Notes: generated by a model not told the origin, from the sequence alone. DNA of 24,158 nucleotides from an uncultured Elusimicrobium sp. (GCA_902787065.1 CADAFA010000015.1:1-24158), one strand, 5' to 3'. Positions 1-7,470 are shown, counted from the first letter of the stretch. Numbers and translations: made by a program.

Positions 1-605
1 CTAAATAAAATCATACCGATTATACCCATTGTTTTTTGGGCATCGTTGCCGGAATAACCCAAACAAAAGGCAGAAGCGGAAAAGAGTTCTGCCTTCTTAA
101 AAAACGCATCAACTTTTTTATATTTAAAATGGGCACCAATCCTAAAAACAATACTTGCGACAGCAATACTGAGTAACATACCGACAGTAGGTGCAATAAC
201 GATAAAAGCAATAACTTTTAAAACACCGGAAGTCACTAAAGCGGAAACCCCGGCTTTTGCCACCCCAGCCCCGATAAGGCCGCCCACCAAAGCATGGGAG
301 GAACTTGAAGGCAGACCAAAAAACCAAGTAATTAAATTCCAGCCGCAAGCACCGAAAAGCGCAGCAAAAATAACGCTGTTATCAACAATACTTATATCAA
401 TAATTCCGCCGCCGATAGTTTTAGCAATATGCATTTCAAAAAACAAAAATGCAATAACGTTAAAAAACGCAGCAGACCATACTGCCACACGCGGGCTTAA
501 AACACGCGTGGAAATAACGGTGGAAACGGAGTTCGCAGCATCGTGGAAACCGTTAAGGTAATCAAAAAAGAGGGCTAAAGCAATAAGTAAAATTATTGAA
601 ATCAT
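1..605 (-). CDS. pit: PiT-family inorganic phosphate transporter, C-terminus cut by window edge
   Basis: The minus strand reads open from an ATG at 605 to the left edge, giving about 201 N-terminal residues of an integral membrane protein. The first helix carries FDYLNGFHDAANSVSTVIS, the PiT signature in which the Asn/Asp residues take part in phosphate and cation transport. Further on are SSSSHALVGGLIGAG and YSGNDAQKTMGII, both typical of the family. PiT proteins are usually 330 to 500 residues, so 40% or more lies outside the window. The start lies two bases after the stop of the upstream DUF47 gene and has no ribosome-binding site of its own, so translation is probably coupled. Family knowledge says PiT with DUF47 forms a phosphate uptake module at the inner membrane. 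Substrate specificity within the family (phosphate or sulfate) is inferred from the DUF47 partner. Confidence 0.93.
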   Translation of the reverse strand, partial: MISIILLIALALFFDYLNGFHDAANSVSTVISTRVLSPRVAVWSAAFFNVIAFLFFEMHIAKTIGGGIIDISIVDNSVIFAALFGACGWNLITWFFGLPSSSSHALVGGLIGAGVAKAGVSALVTSGVLKVIAFIVIAPTVGMLLSIAVASIVFRIGAHFKYKKVDAFFKKAELFSASAFCLGYSGNDAQKTMGIIGMILF

Positions 606-607
606 AA

Positions 608-1228
608 TTAATTATTTTTTACCAAAATTGACTCAACTATATTTGCCACATGTTCACATAAATCGGTTACATTTTCGCAAGTTTCATACATCTCTTTCTT
701 TTTAATTACGACGATAGGATTGGCGTTTTCATCATTTAATAATTTAGAAATTGCCTCGTCGCGTAAAATATCACCCATATTTTCAAGGCGGTTAATTTCA
801 ACACACTGTGCCATAACGTCTTTAGATTTTTTATTATTCCTTAGGCCATGAACAACTTTTTGAAGAGCTAAAATAGAATCTTCAATTACAGCGGCAAATT
901 TATGGCTATACTCGCCGGGGGTTAAAAGTTTATAAAGATAATAGCGTTTGGCGATCATGTAAATATCATCAATAATGTTATCGGTGGAATTGGAAAGGTC
1001 TAAAATATCTTCGCGGTCAAAAGGGGTAATGAAACTTTCATTAAGTTTATCAATAATACGGTGGTTTATTTCGTCCCCTTCATGCTCGATGGCATGCATT
1101 TTATCAATATTATCCGCGGTTACACCGGGTTGGGTGATAATAGTTTTAAAAAGTTGTGCGCCTTTTACGACATTATCAATTTGGCGGTCAAATAAATCAA
1201 AAAATTTTGTTTCTTTGGGCATGAACAT
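608..1228 (-). CDS. DUF47 / PhoU-like accessory protein of the PiT transporter
   Basis: This 206-residue, all-helical, charged protein (starting MFMPKETKFFDLFDRQIDNV) fits the DUF47 (PhoU-like, TIGR00153) family. Family landmarks include AIEHEGDEINHRI near residue 47, and LENMGDIL and TCENVTDLCEHVANIVESIL towards the end. It has the usual family length and no signal peptide, so it should be cytoplasmic. Members sit next to PiT transporters and are thought to control or assist them. The start at 1228 is favoured over the Met two codons later because AAAGGAG at 1236-1242 lies seven bases upstream of it. It is the first gene of a two-gene operon with pit. The leader upstream carries a promoter, a possible leader peptide and an intrinsic terminator, so expression may be attenuated. 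Confidence 0.9.
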   Translation of the reverse strand: MFMPKETKFFDLFDRQIDNVVKGAQLFKTIITQPGVTADNIDKMHAIEHEGDEINHRIIDKLNESFITPFDREDILDLSNSTDNIIDDIYMIAKRYYLYKLLTPGEYSHKFAAVIEDSILALQKVVHGLRNNKKSKDVMAQCVEINRLENMGDILRDEAISKLLNDENANPIVVIKKKEMYETCENVTDLCEHVANIVESILVKNN

Positions 1229-1260
1229 AATTATTCTCCTTTAACACATATTTAATACAT

Positions 1261-1290
1261 AAAAAAAGGCAGACACAAAAAGCATCTGCC
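1261..1290 (-). terminator. Intrinsic terminator inside the leader of the DUF47-pit operon (candidate attenuator)
   Basis: On the minus strand a GGCAGA stem (1290-1285) pairs with TCTGCC (1273-1268) around an 11-base loop. Seven T residues follow (1267-1261). It lies just upstream of the Shine-Dalgarno of the DUF47 gene and about 57 bases downstream of the predicted transcription start, with no gene on this strand before it except a possible leader peptide. The hairpin and T tract are visible; attenuation is inference. Confidence 0.6.
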
Positions 1291-1296
1291 ATTAAA

Positions 1297-1347
1297 TCAG
1301 AAAGCGAAACCCGCTTTAAAATTAAAACTTCTATAAAGTTTTTGCAT
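1297..1347 (-). CDS. Possible 16-residue leader peptide of the phosphate operon
   Basis: An ATG lies exactly six bases after the -10 hexamer and would be at or next to the 5' end of the transcript. It opens a short frame, MQKLYRSFNFKAGFAF, which stops at TGA (1299-1297), seven bases before the terminator hairpin. No codon run points to a particular amino acid. It could be chance: a random ATG in an AT-rich leader is not rare. Its interest is the combination with the terminator and the leaderless geometry seen at other genes here. Confidence 0.25.
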   Translation of the reverse strand: MQKLYRSFNFKAGFAF

Positions 1348-1353
1348 AATTTA

Positions 1354-1362
1354 ATTATAGCA
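1354..1362 (-). promoter_or_regulatory. Extended -10 promoter of the DUF47-pit operon
   Basis: The minus strand reads AATTTGCTATAAT, an extended -10 (TG, one base, TATAAT) with the hexamer at 1359-1354. No good -35 is visible 17 bases upstream, which is usual for extended -10 promoters. Predicted start is near 1347. Confidence 0.6.
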
Positions 1363-1386
1363 AATTTGAAAAAGGTTTTGTGTTTT

Positions 1387-1415
1387 GTTACATTTTGTTT
1401 TAAATTTGCTAAAAT
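1387..1415 (+). promoter_or_regulatory. Promoter of tRNA-Arg
   Basis: GTTACA at 1387-1392 and TAAAAT at 1410-1415 are separated by 17 bases. The -10 is extended by TGC just upstream (AATTTGCTAAAAT), matching other promoters here. The tRNA begins 20 bases after the -10. Confidence 0.6.
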
Positions 1416-1434
1416 ATATAAGTAACGAATTATT

Positions 1435-1506
1435 GCCCCCATAGCTCAATGGATAGAGCACCTGCCTTCTAAGCAGGGGATTACAGTTCGATTCTGTATG
1501 GGGGTA
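1435..1506 (+). tRNA. tRNA-Arg (anticodon TCT)
   Basis: A full cloverleaf can be drawn. The acceptor is GCCCCCA (1435-1441) with TGGGGGT (1499-1505), the D-stem GCTC/GAGC (1444-1459), and the anticodon stem CCTGC/GCAGG around CTTCTAA. The T-arm is TACAG/CTGTA around TTCGATT, and the discriminator is A1506. Anticodon TCT is at 1468-1470 and reads AGA. The first acceptor pair is G1-U72, an unusual wobble. CCA is not encoded. Confidence 0.95.
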
Positions 1507-1517
1507 TGGTTATTTAG

Positions 1518-1555
1518 CAAAATCTTTAGATAATTAAACATTAATAAAGATTTTG
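1518..1555 (+). terminator. AT-rich hairpin after tRNA-Arg, weak terminator candidate
   Basis: CAAAATCTTTA (1518-1528) is perfectly complementary to TAAAGATTTTG (1545-1555) around a 16-base loop. The downstream arm runs into TTTTGTTTTG. The stem is long but AT-rich, so termination may be partial and the following glycosyltransferase could be read from the tRNA promoter. Confidence 0.35.
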
Positions 1556-1581
1556 TTTTGCAATATTTCTTAAAGTATAAA

Positions 1582-2564
1582 ATGAAAAATTTAATCTGTA
1601 AAATCTTCGGTAAAAAAATAAATAAAGCGGGGGGATATAAATTCCATACTGATCAGGCCGATAGGCACAGGTGTAGGGGATGCTGTGGTGCTTTCAGCAG
1701 TAATAAGTCAATTAAAACAGGCTTATCCTTCCGGCAAAATCGGGGTACTGGTAACAAGCAGAAATCACTTTGTTTTTGAACATATACCCGGTATATCTGT
1801 TTGTTTGGAAGACAAACCTCTAACTTACTTTAAGCAACATAAAAAATGGCAAGTTTTTTTAGATTACCGCCCTACTTTTACAACCCGGAATATAATCTGT
1901 GATTATTTTCTATCTCCGTCTTATACCATTTGTTTTGAAAAGACGTCTAAAAAGAATTATTCACCGAAAACTGTCCACAACTACAATTTTTATGTACCTA
2001 AACTTTCTGTCACACATTTAAGCAAAAGTTTAACTTTAACACCTTTTGCTGATAAAATATAATTTAGATATACCTTCCGCCAATCAGAAAGAAATTATCG
2101 AAAAATGGTTAACCCCCAAACAATTAAATATATTGGTTTGCCCCTTAGGGTCTGATAAAATTTTAGATAAGAACTTATTGACACAAGTACTTATTAAACT
2201 TAAAACAGAATATCATCCCAATTTTATTTTTGCTATGAATGAAATTTCATATAATTTACCCAAATTAAAGGATATAACCTATACAGGTAAAATATCACTT
2301 GAAACCTTTTTTGCTCTATGTTACGGAGTAGATTTTATACTCACAGTAGATACGGCAAGTGTACACGTTGCTTGCGCTTACAATAAACCTCTTACAGCAA
2401 TTTACTCCGGTTATGATGACGGCTTTAATTTATTCCATCCTCTTGAACAGGAAAACACTTATGCTATACGTTCAGCGACTAAGTCAAATAAACCTGTCCA
2501 CTATATTGATAATTGGTCTGTGCAGGAAGTGTTAAAATACAGTACAATATGTTTAAATGGGTAG
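1582..2564 (+). pseudogene. Glycosyltransferase family 9 (heptosyltransferase-like), broken by two +1 frameshifts
   Basis: Three overlapping frames read together as one GT9-like protein of about 326 residues. The ATG at 1582 gives MKNLICKIFGKKINKAGG. After a shift in the G6 run at 1629-1634 the frame continues ILIRPIGTGVGDAVVLSAV, the nucleotide-sugar-transferase N-domain, as far as TLTPFADK near 2056. A second +1 shift in A4 (2054-2057) restores NLDIPSANQKEIIEKWL. The C-domain follows with VCPLGSDK and DFILTVDTASVHVACAYNKP, the usual GT9 acidic/His motif near the C-terminus. Removing one G and one A gives an uninterrupted reading frame. The family transfers heptose or similar sugars from nucleotide donors to lipopolysaccharide on the cytoplasmic side. 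An intact GT9 gene follows seven bases later. It may be a true pseudogene, a slippage-controlled gene, or sequencing error in homopolymers. Confidence 0.8.
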
Positions 2565-2570
2565 CCTAAT

Positions 2571-3698
2571 ATGAATTTAAGAGAATTAAATCATAAAAGA
2601 ATTTTATGGACAAGAAAACAAAAAACTCTCTTTTCTAAATTTTTGTTTGATAAAAAAAATAACAATCACTTTTCCCCAAGCCAGATAAAAAGCATAAAAA
2701 AAATATTATTTCTTCGCCATGATAACAAAATGGGGGATATGATAGTTTCAACAGTTTTTTATAAGAATTTAAAAAATTTGCTACCCGGTGCTGAAATATC
2801 TGTCGTATCCGGTACGGCAACAAAAACAATTATTGAAAATAACAAAAATATTTCTGCCATATATCCTTATAATAAAAGTTGGTTTAATGCTTTTAAACTC
2901 GGGCAAAAACTACGTAAAGAAAAATTTGATTTGGTAATAGATATTGATAGGGAATTAAGCCACAAAACTGTTTTGCTTCTCCGCCTAATAAATGCCCGTT
3001 TTGTTTTTGGTTTTAACAGGGACGGTTACGGCCTTTACAATATCAAAAAACACTATAATTACGGGCAGGAACATATATCAAACGTTTATAAAAAAATTAT
3101 TGAGGAACTAAAACTTGTCCCAAAAGATTATCAGTTTGATTATAATTATTACCTATTTATACCCAAAGAAATTACAAAATTGGCAGATAAAGTTTTTAAA
3201 ACACTCTCTAAAGAAGGTTTAGATTCTAAAAAATCACTTGTTATATTTAATCCCTTTGCGGCTTCAAAGCACCGTTCTTTAACCGCAAAGCAGGCTTTGG
3301 AAGTAGCACAAACTTTGCCTGATTATAATTTTCTCATTATCGGACCTGAAAAGAAATTAAAAAACTTTCTACCTACTGATAAACCAAAAAATTTATTTAC
3401 AGTACCGCCTAAATTCGCAAAAGATGGGGGCATTAATTTAAGTTTGGCTTTGCTAAAAACTGCGGACTTTTTAATTTCACCGGATACTTATATTGTACAT
3501 GCAGCTGTTGCCTTAAACAAACCTCAACTTTGTATATACAGAGCTGCTAATCAGGAAAATATAAGATTATGGGGCCCAAACAGTGATAAAGCACTTATAT
3601 TAGAATCAGAATCCAATAATAAAGATTTGCCCGCAAAAACTATAACAGATAGTTTTAAGAAATTAGTAAATAAAAACAATTTTAACATGATAAAATAG
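2571..3698 (+). CDS. Glycosyltransferase family 9 protein (ADP-heptose:LPS heptosyltransferase-like)
   Basis: This 375-residue cytoplasmic or peripheral-membrane protein has the two-domain GT-B layout of GT9. The N-domain begins after a basic leader with KKILFLRHDNKMGDMIVSTV (about 44-63), the family motif for the first Rossmann strand and loop. The C-domain has LVIFNPFAASKHRSL (about 224-238), NFLIIGPEKKL, and LISPDTYIVHAAVALNKPQ (about 304-322), in which D-T-x-x-x-H-A-A is typical of the donor site. It should add a heptose-like sugar to the lipopolysaccharide core or a related glycan; the exact donor and acceptor cannot be told. It starts seven bases after the broken GT9 gene, with no clear ribosome-binding site, so its translation may depend on the upstream reading frame. 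An EamA transporter follows 19 bases later, probably in the same transcript. Confidence 0.85.
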   Translation: MNLRELNHKRILWTRKQKTLFSKFLFDKKNNNHFSPSQIKSIKKILFLRHDNKMGDMIVSTVFYKNLKNLLPGAEISVVSGTATKTIIENNKNISAIYPYNKSWFNAFKLGQKLRKEKFDLVIDIDRELSHKTVLLLRLINARFVFGFNRDGYGLYNIKKHYNYGQEHISNVYKKIIEELKLVPKDYQFDYNYYLFIPKEITKLADKVFKTLSKEGLDSKKSLVIFNPFAASKHRSLTAKQALEVAQTLPDYNFLIIGPEKKLKNFLPTDKPKNLFTVPPKFAKDGGINLSLALLKTADFLISPDTYIVHAAVALNKPQLCIYRAANQENIRLWGPNSDKALILESESNNKDLPAKTITDSFKKLVNKNNFNMIK

Positions 3699-3717
3699 AT
3701 ATACTATAGGAGGGTGA

Positions 3718-4611
3718 ATGTCTTACTTTTTAGCCTTTTGTTTAGCTTTATGTTGGGGTACAGCTTTTTTAGCAACAAAAAATATCGTTACTGCTTTGCC
3801 TCCTTATTGGAGTACCTTTTTTAGGGTTTTGGCAGGTTTGATATTCTTTCTTATTTTCTATAAAATTCAAAGAAAAAGTTTAAAAATAGAATTCAGGCAA
3901 ATTTGGCGTCCTTTTGTTATAGGGCTTTTACTAATACTTCTTCCTTTTGCTTCTCTCTCTTGGGGACAGCGCTTTGTTGCGCCTACTGTAGGGGGGATTT
4001 TTAACGGAAGTGTACCTATATGGTCTTTTATTGCAGGTGCAATAATTTTAAAAGGGGTAGACCGCTTTACCTGGCGCCGCGCTTTTGGTATATTCTGTGG
4101 TATTATAGGTTTAATTGTTATTACATGGCCCCAACTCAAAGCAAGTTTTCATGGCATAAGTTCTACGGAAATTTACGGTTATCTTGCACTTTTAATTATG
4201 GCATGGTCTTACGGCCTTGGTAATGTAATGACCAAAAAAATTATGGTCGACAATAATAAAACTACTTTAGAGGCAAATACTTTTTATCAATATTTAATTT
4301 CGGCAGTAATTTTATTGCTAGTTTCTTGTTTGGCAGAACCTTTCCCGTCAGTAAATAATTTCTCTGCAAAAGTTATAATTTCAATAATTTGTGCAGGGGT
4401 ATTTTCTTCCGCAATAGCTTTTTTACTTATGGTGGAACTCATAAAAAGATGGGGGACAACGAGGATGGCATCTGTTACATACTTTTCCCCTGTTGTTGCT
4501 ATGGTGCTTGATATTTTTGCCCTACGTAGATATCCCACAAGTTATGAACTTGTCGGGCTTTGTATTATATTTGCAGGGCTTTTCCTAATCCAAAAACCGA
4601 TAAAAGAGTAA
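3718..4611 (+). CDS. EamA-family (drug/metabolite transporter superfamily) permease
   Basis: This 297-residue membrane protein starts MSYFLAFCLALCWGTAFLAT and has about ten hydrophobic segments in two repeated halves, the standard EamA duplication (about residues 4-130 and 150-292). Each half opens with a W/Y-G motif: CWGTAFLATKN in the first and AWSYGLGNVMTKK in the second. TRMASVTYFSPVVAMVL near residue 250 is typical of the last conserved helix pair. The ribosome-binding site AGGAGGG lies three bases upstream of the ATG. It is separated by only 19 bases from the GT9 gene, so co-transcription is likely, but EamA proteins carry very different substrates and none can be assigned. Confidence 0.88.
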   Translation: MSYFLAFCLALCWGTAFLATKNIVTALPPYWSTFFRVLAGLIFFLIFYKIQRKSLKIEFRQIWRPFVIGLLLILLPFASLSWGQRFVAPTVGGIFNGSVPIWSFIAGAIILKGVDRFTWRRAFGIFCGIIGLIVITWPQLKASFHGISSTEIYGYLALLIMAWSYGLGNVMTKKIMVDNNKTTLEANTFYQYLISAVILLLVSCLAEPFPSVNNFSAKVIISIICAGVFSSAIAFLLMVELIKRWGTTRMASVTYFSPVVAMVLDIFALRRYPTSYELVGLCIIFAGLFLIQKPIKE

Positions 4612-4630
4612 ATAAAAACAACTTCTTTAT

Positions 4631-4775
4631 TGCCTCCACCCGTATGCTTTGTCATACGGGCGGGAGGTGCCGAACTTGTGAGGCAGAGGGGGGATAAATA
4701 AGGAAAACTTAATACCCCCATCCGTCTTGCGCAAAAAACAGCGCAAGCCACCCTCCGCCCGCCATGCGGGTGAGG
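4631..4775. repeat. Hairpin-rich non-coding spacer, repeat-element-like
   Basis: This stretch between the EamA and porin genes is more GC-rich than its surroundings and packed with inverted repeats. CCTCC-A-CCCGTATG (4633-4646) folds on CATACGGG and GGAGG (4653-4667). GGGGG (4688-4693) can pair with CCCCC (4715-4719). TTGCGC pairs with GCGCAA (4727-4746), and CCCGC with GCGGG (4758-4770). A 69-codon open frame on the minus strand spans part of it but has no ribosome-binding site and low-complexity composition. It resembles small palindromic intergenic elements; no second copy is in the window. Confidence 0.45.
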
Positions 4776-4800
4776 ACGATAATGTAATTCCCTATAAAAA

Positions 4801-4826
4801 AATACCCCTGCGGTTGCAGGGGTATT
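4801..4826. terminator. Bidirectional intrinsic terminator between EamA gene and porin gene
   Basis: AATACCCCTGC (4801-4811) and GCAGGGGTATT (4816-4826) form an 11-base-pair stem with a GGTT loop. There are A residues on the left and T residues on the right, so it can end both the convergent plus-strand operon and the minus-strand porin gene. Confidence 0.9.
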
Positions 4827-4845
4827 TTAAATTGCAGATCTCAGT

Positions 4846-5997
4846 TTAGAACTTGATGTTCATACCAAGTTGTACAGCTGTCGGTGACGCAGTAAGGTGT
4901 CTGACATTTGTTAATACTGCACCGGTTAAGTTGAAAGCAACATATTGATTGTGATTGTAAACAATTTTTGCTTCCCAGCTGTTACCGTTCCAAGTATCAT
5001 TTCTTTCACCAGTATAGAAATCTAAACCAAAACCCCATTTTTCAAGGTTTGCAAATTTCAAGCAAGCGCCAACATTAAGAATATCCCAATCTGCAGCTAC
5101 ACCTCTGTTAACAATACCTAAAACGGTACCGAACATTAAACCGGGGCGATAGTTACCATAAGCTTCAAAATTCTTTTCAGATTTTAAATAGGTTACGCGC
5201 GGGGTAAATGTTACATCATCGGTAGCGATAGGTAAAGCTAAGTCAGCTTTAACTTGCCAGCCTTTTTCATGTTGACCATAGTTTTGTGCATATTCAGCAC
5301 CTAATTTAAGATTATCACTTTCATAGGTAGGTTTAATACCCCAGAAACCCCAAGCATCGGCACCTTTTTGTCTTACGTCATAGACATAAGCATTGGCTGA
5401 AACTTGTTCGCTGAGTTTTAAATCTAAATCTAAACCGCCGAGATTTTGGTCAGTTGTAGGAACAGGATAACCAGGGAAAGGTACAGGAGTATTAACCAAA
5501 GAGAAATAAGCTGCTGTTAAAGCAAATTTTTCACCATTGTATCTAACAGTTGCCCCATCAAGGGATTCATAATTATTACCAACAGCATAGCCGTAATCAG
5601 GACCGAAATATAATACAGCGCTTTTTTCATCACCGTAAAATTGGCGGCCGACTTTGACTTCCAAAGCATCAAAAACATTTGCGACTTTAACATAAGCTTC
5701 CGCTAATCTGGTATTATCCCAAACATCTTGAACCCTTTCACCCGTTACGTTATCTTGACCAAAAGTATTTCTATGTGCAAATGTTACTTTTGCTGTAACA
5801 TCTTCAACGAGGTCAGCACCAATACCGAATAACACACGGTTTGTTGTACCTTTTTTATCGCCATTAACAACAGCAACGTCTTTGTCGTTAACGTTTAAAC
5901 CGATGGTTTGGATATCACCGGTGACATATACATTTTCAACAGCAAAAGCAGGTGCAAATAAAGCACACGCCATTGCTACGATAAGTAGTTTTTTCAT
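4846..5997 (-). CDS. Outer-membrane beta-barrel porin
   Basis: This 383-residue protein has a clear signal peptide (MKKLLIVAMACALFAPAFA, cleavage near residue 19) and then a mature chain of alternating beta-strands rich in Tyr, Gly and Asn. It ends in a terminal Phe (LGMNIKF), the usual BAM-recognition end of outer-membrane barrels. KVGRQFYGDEKSAVLYFGPD near residue 117 resembles the constriction-loop region of general porins and AlgE-like channels. It should be an outer-membrane diffusion channel; substrate unknown. The ribosome-binding site AAGGAGG lies five bases upstream of the ATG. It has a strong promoter with a 14-base palindrome at the predicted transcription start, so it is likely highly expressed and repressible. 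It diverges from the secreted FG-GAP-like gene at 6104. Confidence 0.85.
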   Translation of the reverse strand: MKKLLIVAMACALFAPAFAVENVYVTGDIQTIGLNVNDKDVAVVNGDKKGTTNRVLFGIGADLVEDVTAKVTFAHRNTFGQDNVTGERVQDVWDNTRLAEAYVKVANVFDALEVKVGRQFYGDEKSAVLYFGPDYGYAVGNNYESLDGATVRYNGEKFALTAAYFSLVNTPVPFPGYPVPTTDQNLGGLDLDLKLSEQVSANAYVYDVRQKGADAWGFWGIKPTYESDNLKLGAEYAQNYGQHEKGWQVKADLALPIATDDVTFTPRVTYLKSEKNFEAYGNYRPGLMFGTVLGIVNRGVAADWDILNVGACLKFANLEKWGFGLDFYTGERNDTWNGNSWEAKIVYNHNQYVAFNLTGAVLTNVRHLTASPTAVQLGMNIKF

Positions 5998-6026
5998 TTT
6001 TCCTCCTTTTAGAAATAAACTAACTG

Positions 6027-6040
6027 ACTACTTAAGTAGT
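6027..6040. promoter_or_regulatory. 14-base perfect palindrome at the porin transcription start (candidate operator)
   Basis: ACTACTTAAGTAGT is a perfect palindrome directly downstream of, and touching, the porin -10 hexamer, covering the predicted transcription start near 6033. Position and symmetry suit a repressor operator. In RNA it would leave almost no loop, so a protein site is more likely than a hairpin. Confidence 0.5.
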
Positions 6041-6067
6041 GTATATCTTTTTAAAGCAAGATGTCAA
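6040..6067 (-). promoter_or_regulatory. Strong sigma-70-type promoter of the porin gene
   Basis: On the minus strand TTGACA (6067-6062) and TATACA (6045-6040) are separated by 16 bases. The -35 is a perfect consensus match. TAGGCC abuts the -35 on its upstream side. Confidence 0.75.
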
Positions 6068-6091
6068 GGCCTAAAATAAAAAAGAATTATA

Positions 6092-6097
6092 TATAAT
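6092..6097 (+). promoter_or_regulatory. -10 hexamer placing the transcription start at the ATG of the FG-GAP-like gene
   Basis: TATAAT at 6092-6097 is followed by exactly six bases and then the ATG at 6104. There is no ribosome-binding site, so the mRNA is probably leaderless. The -35 region is weak. Confidence 0.5.
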
Positions 6098-6103
6098 ATA
6101 AGT

Positions 6104-7456
6104 ATGAAAAGATTAACATTATTATTTGCAGTTTTTGTTTTTACCACTGTGCAAATATTTGCACAGTCTGCCCTTATTGTTAAACAAGAAGGGGCAAAAG
6201 TTTACTTAGATATTTCCGACTTTCAGGAAAAGCCTAAAGTAAATGATACTTTCACCGTAACTTTTTGGGGCGGCGAACTAAAAAACCCAAAAACAGGTAA
6301 AGTACTTGGCAAAACTATTGAACGACGCTTAAACGGGACTATTACAATGGTAGAAAAACTTTTTGCCGTGGGTAATATCTCATCTTTTAATAAGCAAGAC
6401 AATCTTGAAGGCCTTGAAGCTGATGTTAAAATTTTACCGACCGTACAACATAATAATATGCCTCAATCAGAACAAAACTATACACAAAATAATTTAGCCC
6501 CGCTTTGGCAAAGTTCTGCGCTTGAAGGCAAAATACTTGCTTTTACTGCCGGTGATATTATGGGCAACGGGCAAAGTAATTTAATTTTAGCCAATGAAGA
6601 TAATAACATCATAACCTATGATTTAAAAGACAATAAATTAAATAAAATTTCCGAATTTAAATTCAACCCAATGTTCGAAATTATTTCCTTAGATAACGGA
6701 GATTTAAACGGTAATAATAAAGCAGAAATTTTTATATCTTATTTTGATACCGCTAAAGAACATTTTAATACTGCAGTATATGAATTTGAAAAGGAAACTT
6801 GGGCAGAAAAGGCTACAATACGTGGGCTTGTTAAAGGTATTGCACCTTACAATAAGGAACGCGTTTTGTATACACAAAACGTCAACAATATGTTCGGCAA
6901 ATCTAATTTTTTAAACCCAGCAGTTCTAGTTTATAAAGATGGCAAATACCAGGCAGGTGATCAATTAAAAATTTATAAATTTGACAGCATCTACGGCTTC
7001 AATTTAGCCAAATTTGACGGCAATACAGAGCAAGTAATTTATACTCAACCCAGTGGCAAATTGCGTTTACAATTTGACAAAAAGAACTCTTACATTAACA
7101 GCCCTTCCGGTTTTAATTTTGCCTCCACACCAAACAGAATTAAATTTAATAATGAAATATTTAAATTTTATTCTTCCCTTGCTTTATATAAGGGTGAGGA
7201 AGGGATAATTATTGCCGGGCTCGAAAATGAAGCTAAACTCGGTATTTTATCCAGTACCTTTGGTTATTACCAAAGCGGGAAATTAGTTTTACTTAAATGG
7301 GACGGATCTTCTTTACAGAAATATAATACAGCCTCCTTCGGCGGTTATACTGTAGATTTATTTCAAGGTTCTTTAGGTAATTATAAAGAAGTTTTAATTG
7401 TACCCTTTATCACAACTGCCGGTAAAACAACGGGTGCTATATACCCTGCAAAATAA
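6104..7456 (+). CDS. Secreted FG-GAP/VCBS-like repeat protein of unknown function
   Basis: This 450-residue protein has a signal peptide (MKRLTLLFAVFVFTTVQIFA, cleavage near residue 20). The first part after it (about 22-110) is a beta-rich domain. The rest contains integrin-like repeats: GDIMGNGQSNLILA at about 150-163 and GDLNGNNKAEIFIS at about 199-212 match the FG-GAP/VCBS pattern, with an Asp/Asn loop that normally binds calcium. Later repeats are degenerate. It is probably periplasmic or surface-exposed, possibly a beta-propeller; no catalytic motif is visible. The signal peptide fixes the start. There is no ribosome-binding site and a -10 hexamer ends six bases upstream, suggesting a leaderless message. 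It is a single-gene unit ending in a terminator and divergent from the porin. Confidence 0.75.
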   Translation: MKRLTLLFAVFVFTTVQIFAQSALIVKQEGAKVYLDISDFQEKPKVNDTFTVTFWGGELKNPKTGKVLGKTIERRLNGTITMVEKLFAVGNISSFNKQDNLEGLEADVKILPTVQHNNMPQSEQNYTQNNLAPLWQSSALEGKILAFTAGDIMGNGQSNLILANEDNNIITYDLKDNKLNKISEFKFNPMFEIISLDNGDLNGNNKAEIFISYFDTAKEHFNTAVYEFEKETWAEKATIRGLVKGIAPYNKERVLYTQNVNNMFGKSNFLNPAVLVYKDGKYQAGDQLKIYKFDSIYGFNLAKFDGNTEQVIYTQPSGKLRLQFDKKNSYINSPSGFNFASTPNRIKFNNEIFKFYSSLALYKGEEGIIIAGLENEAKLGILSSTFGYYQSGKLVLLKWDGSSLQKYNTASFGGYTVDLFQGSLGNYKEVLIVPFITTAGKTTGAIYPAK

Positions 7457-7470
7457 AGTTTGCATTAAAA

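Noticed and set aside
1558..1779. Separate 73-residue gene before the glycosyltransferase
   Set aside because: Its first part is the true GT9 N-terminus; after the G6 run it is the wrong frame, giving a Cys/Arg/His-rich nonsense tail.
4542..4751. 69-residue minus-strand open frame
   Set aside because: It lies across the EamA end and the hairpin-rich spacer, has no ribosome-binding site and reads as translated repeat.
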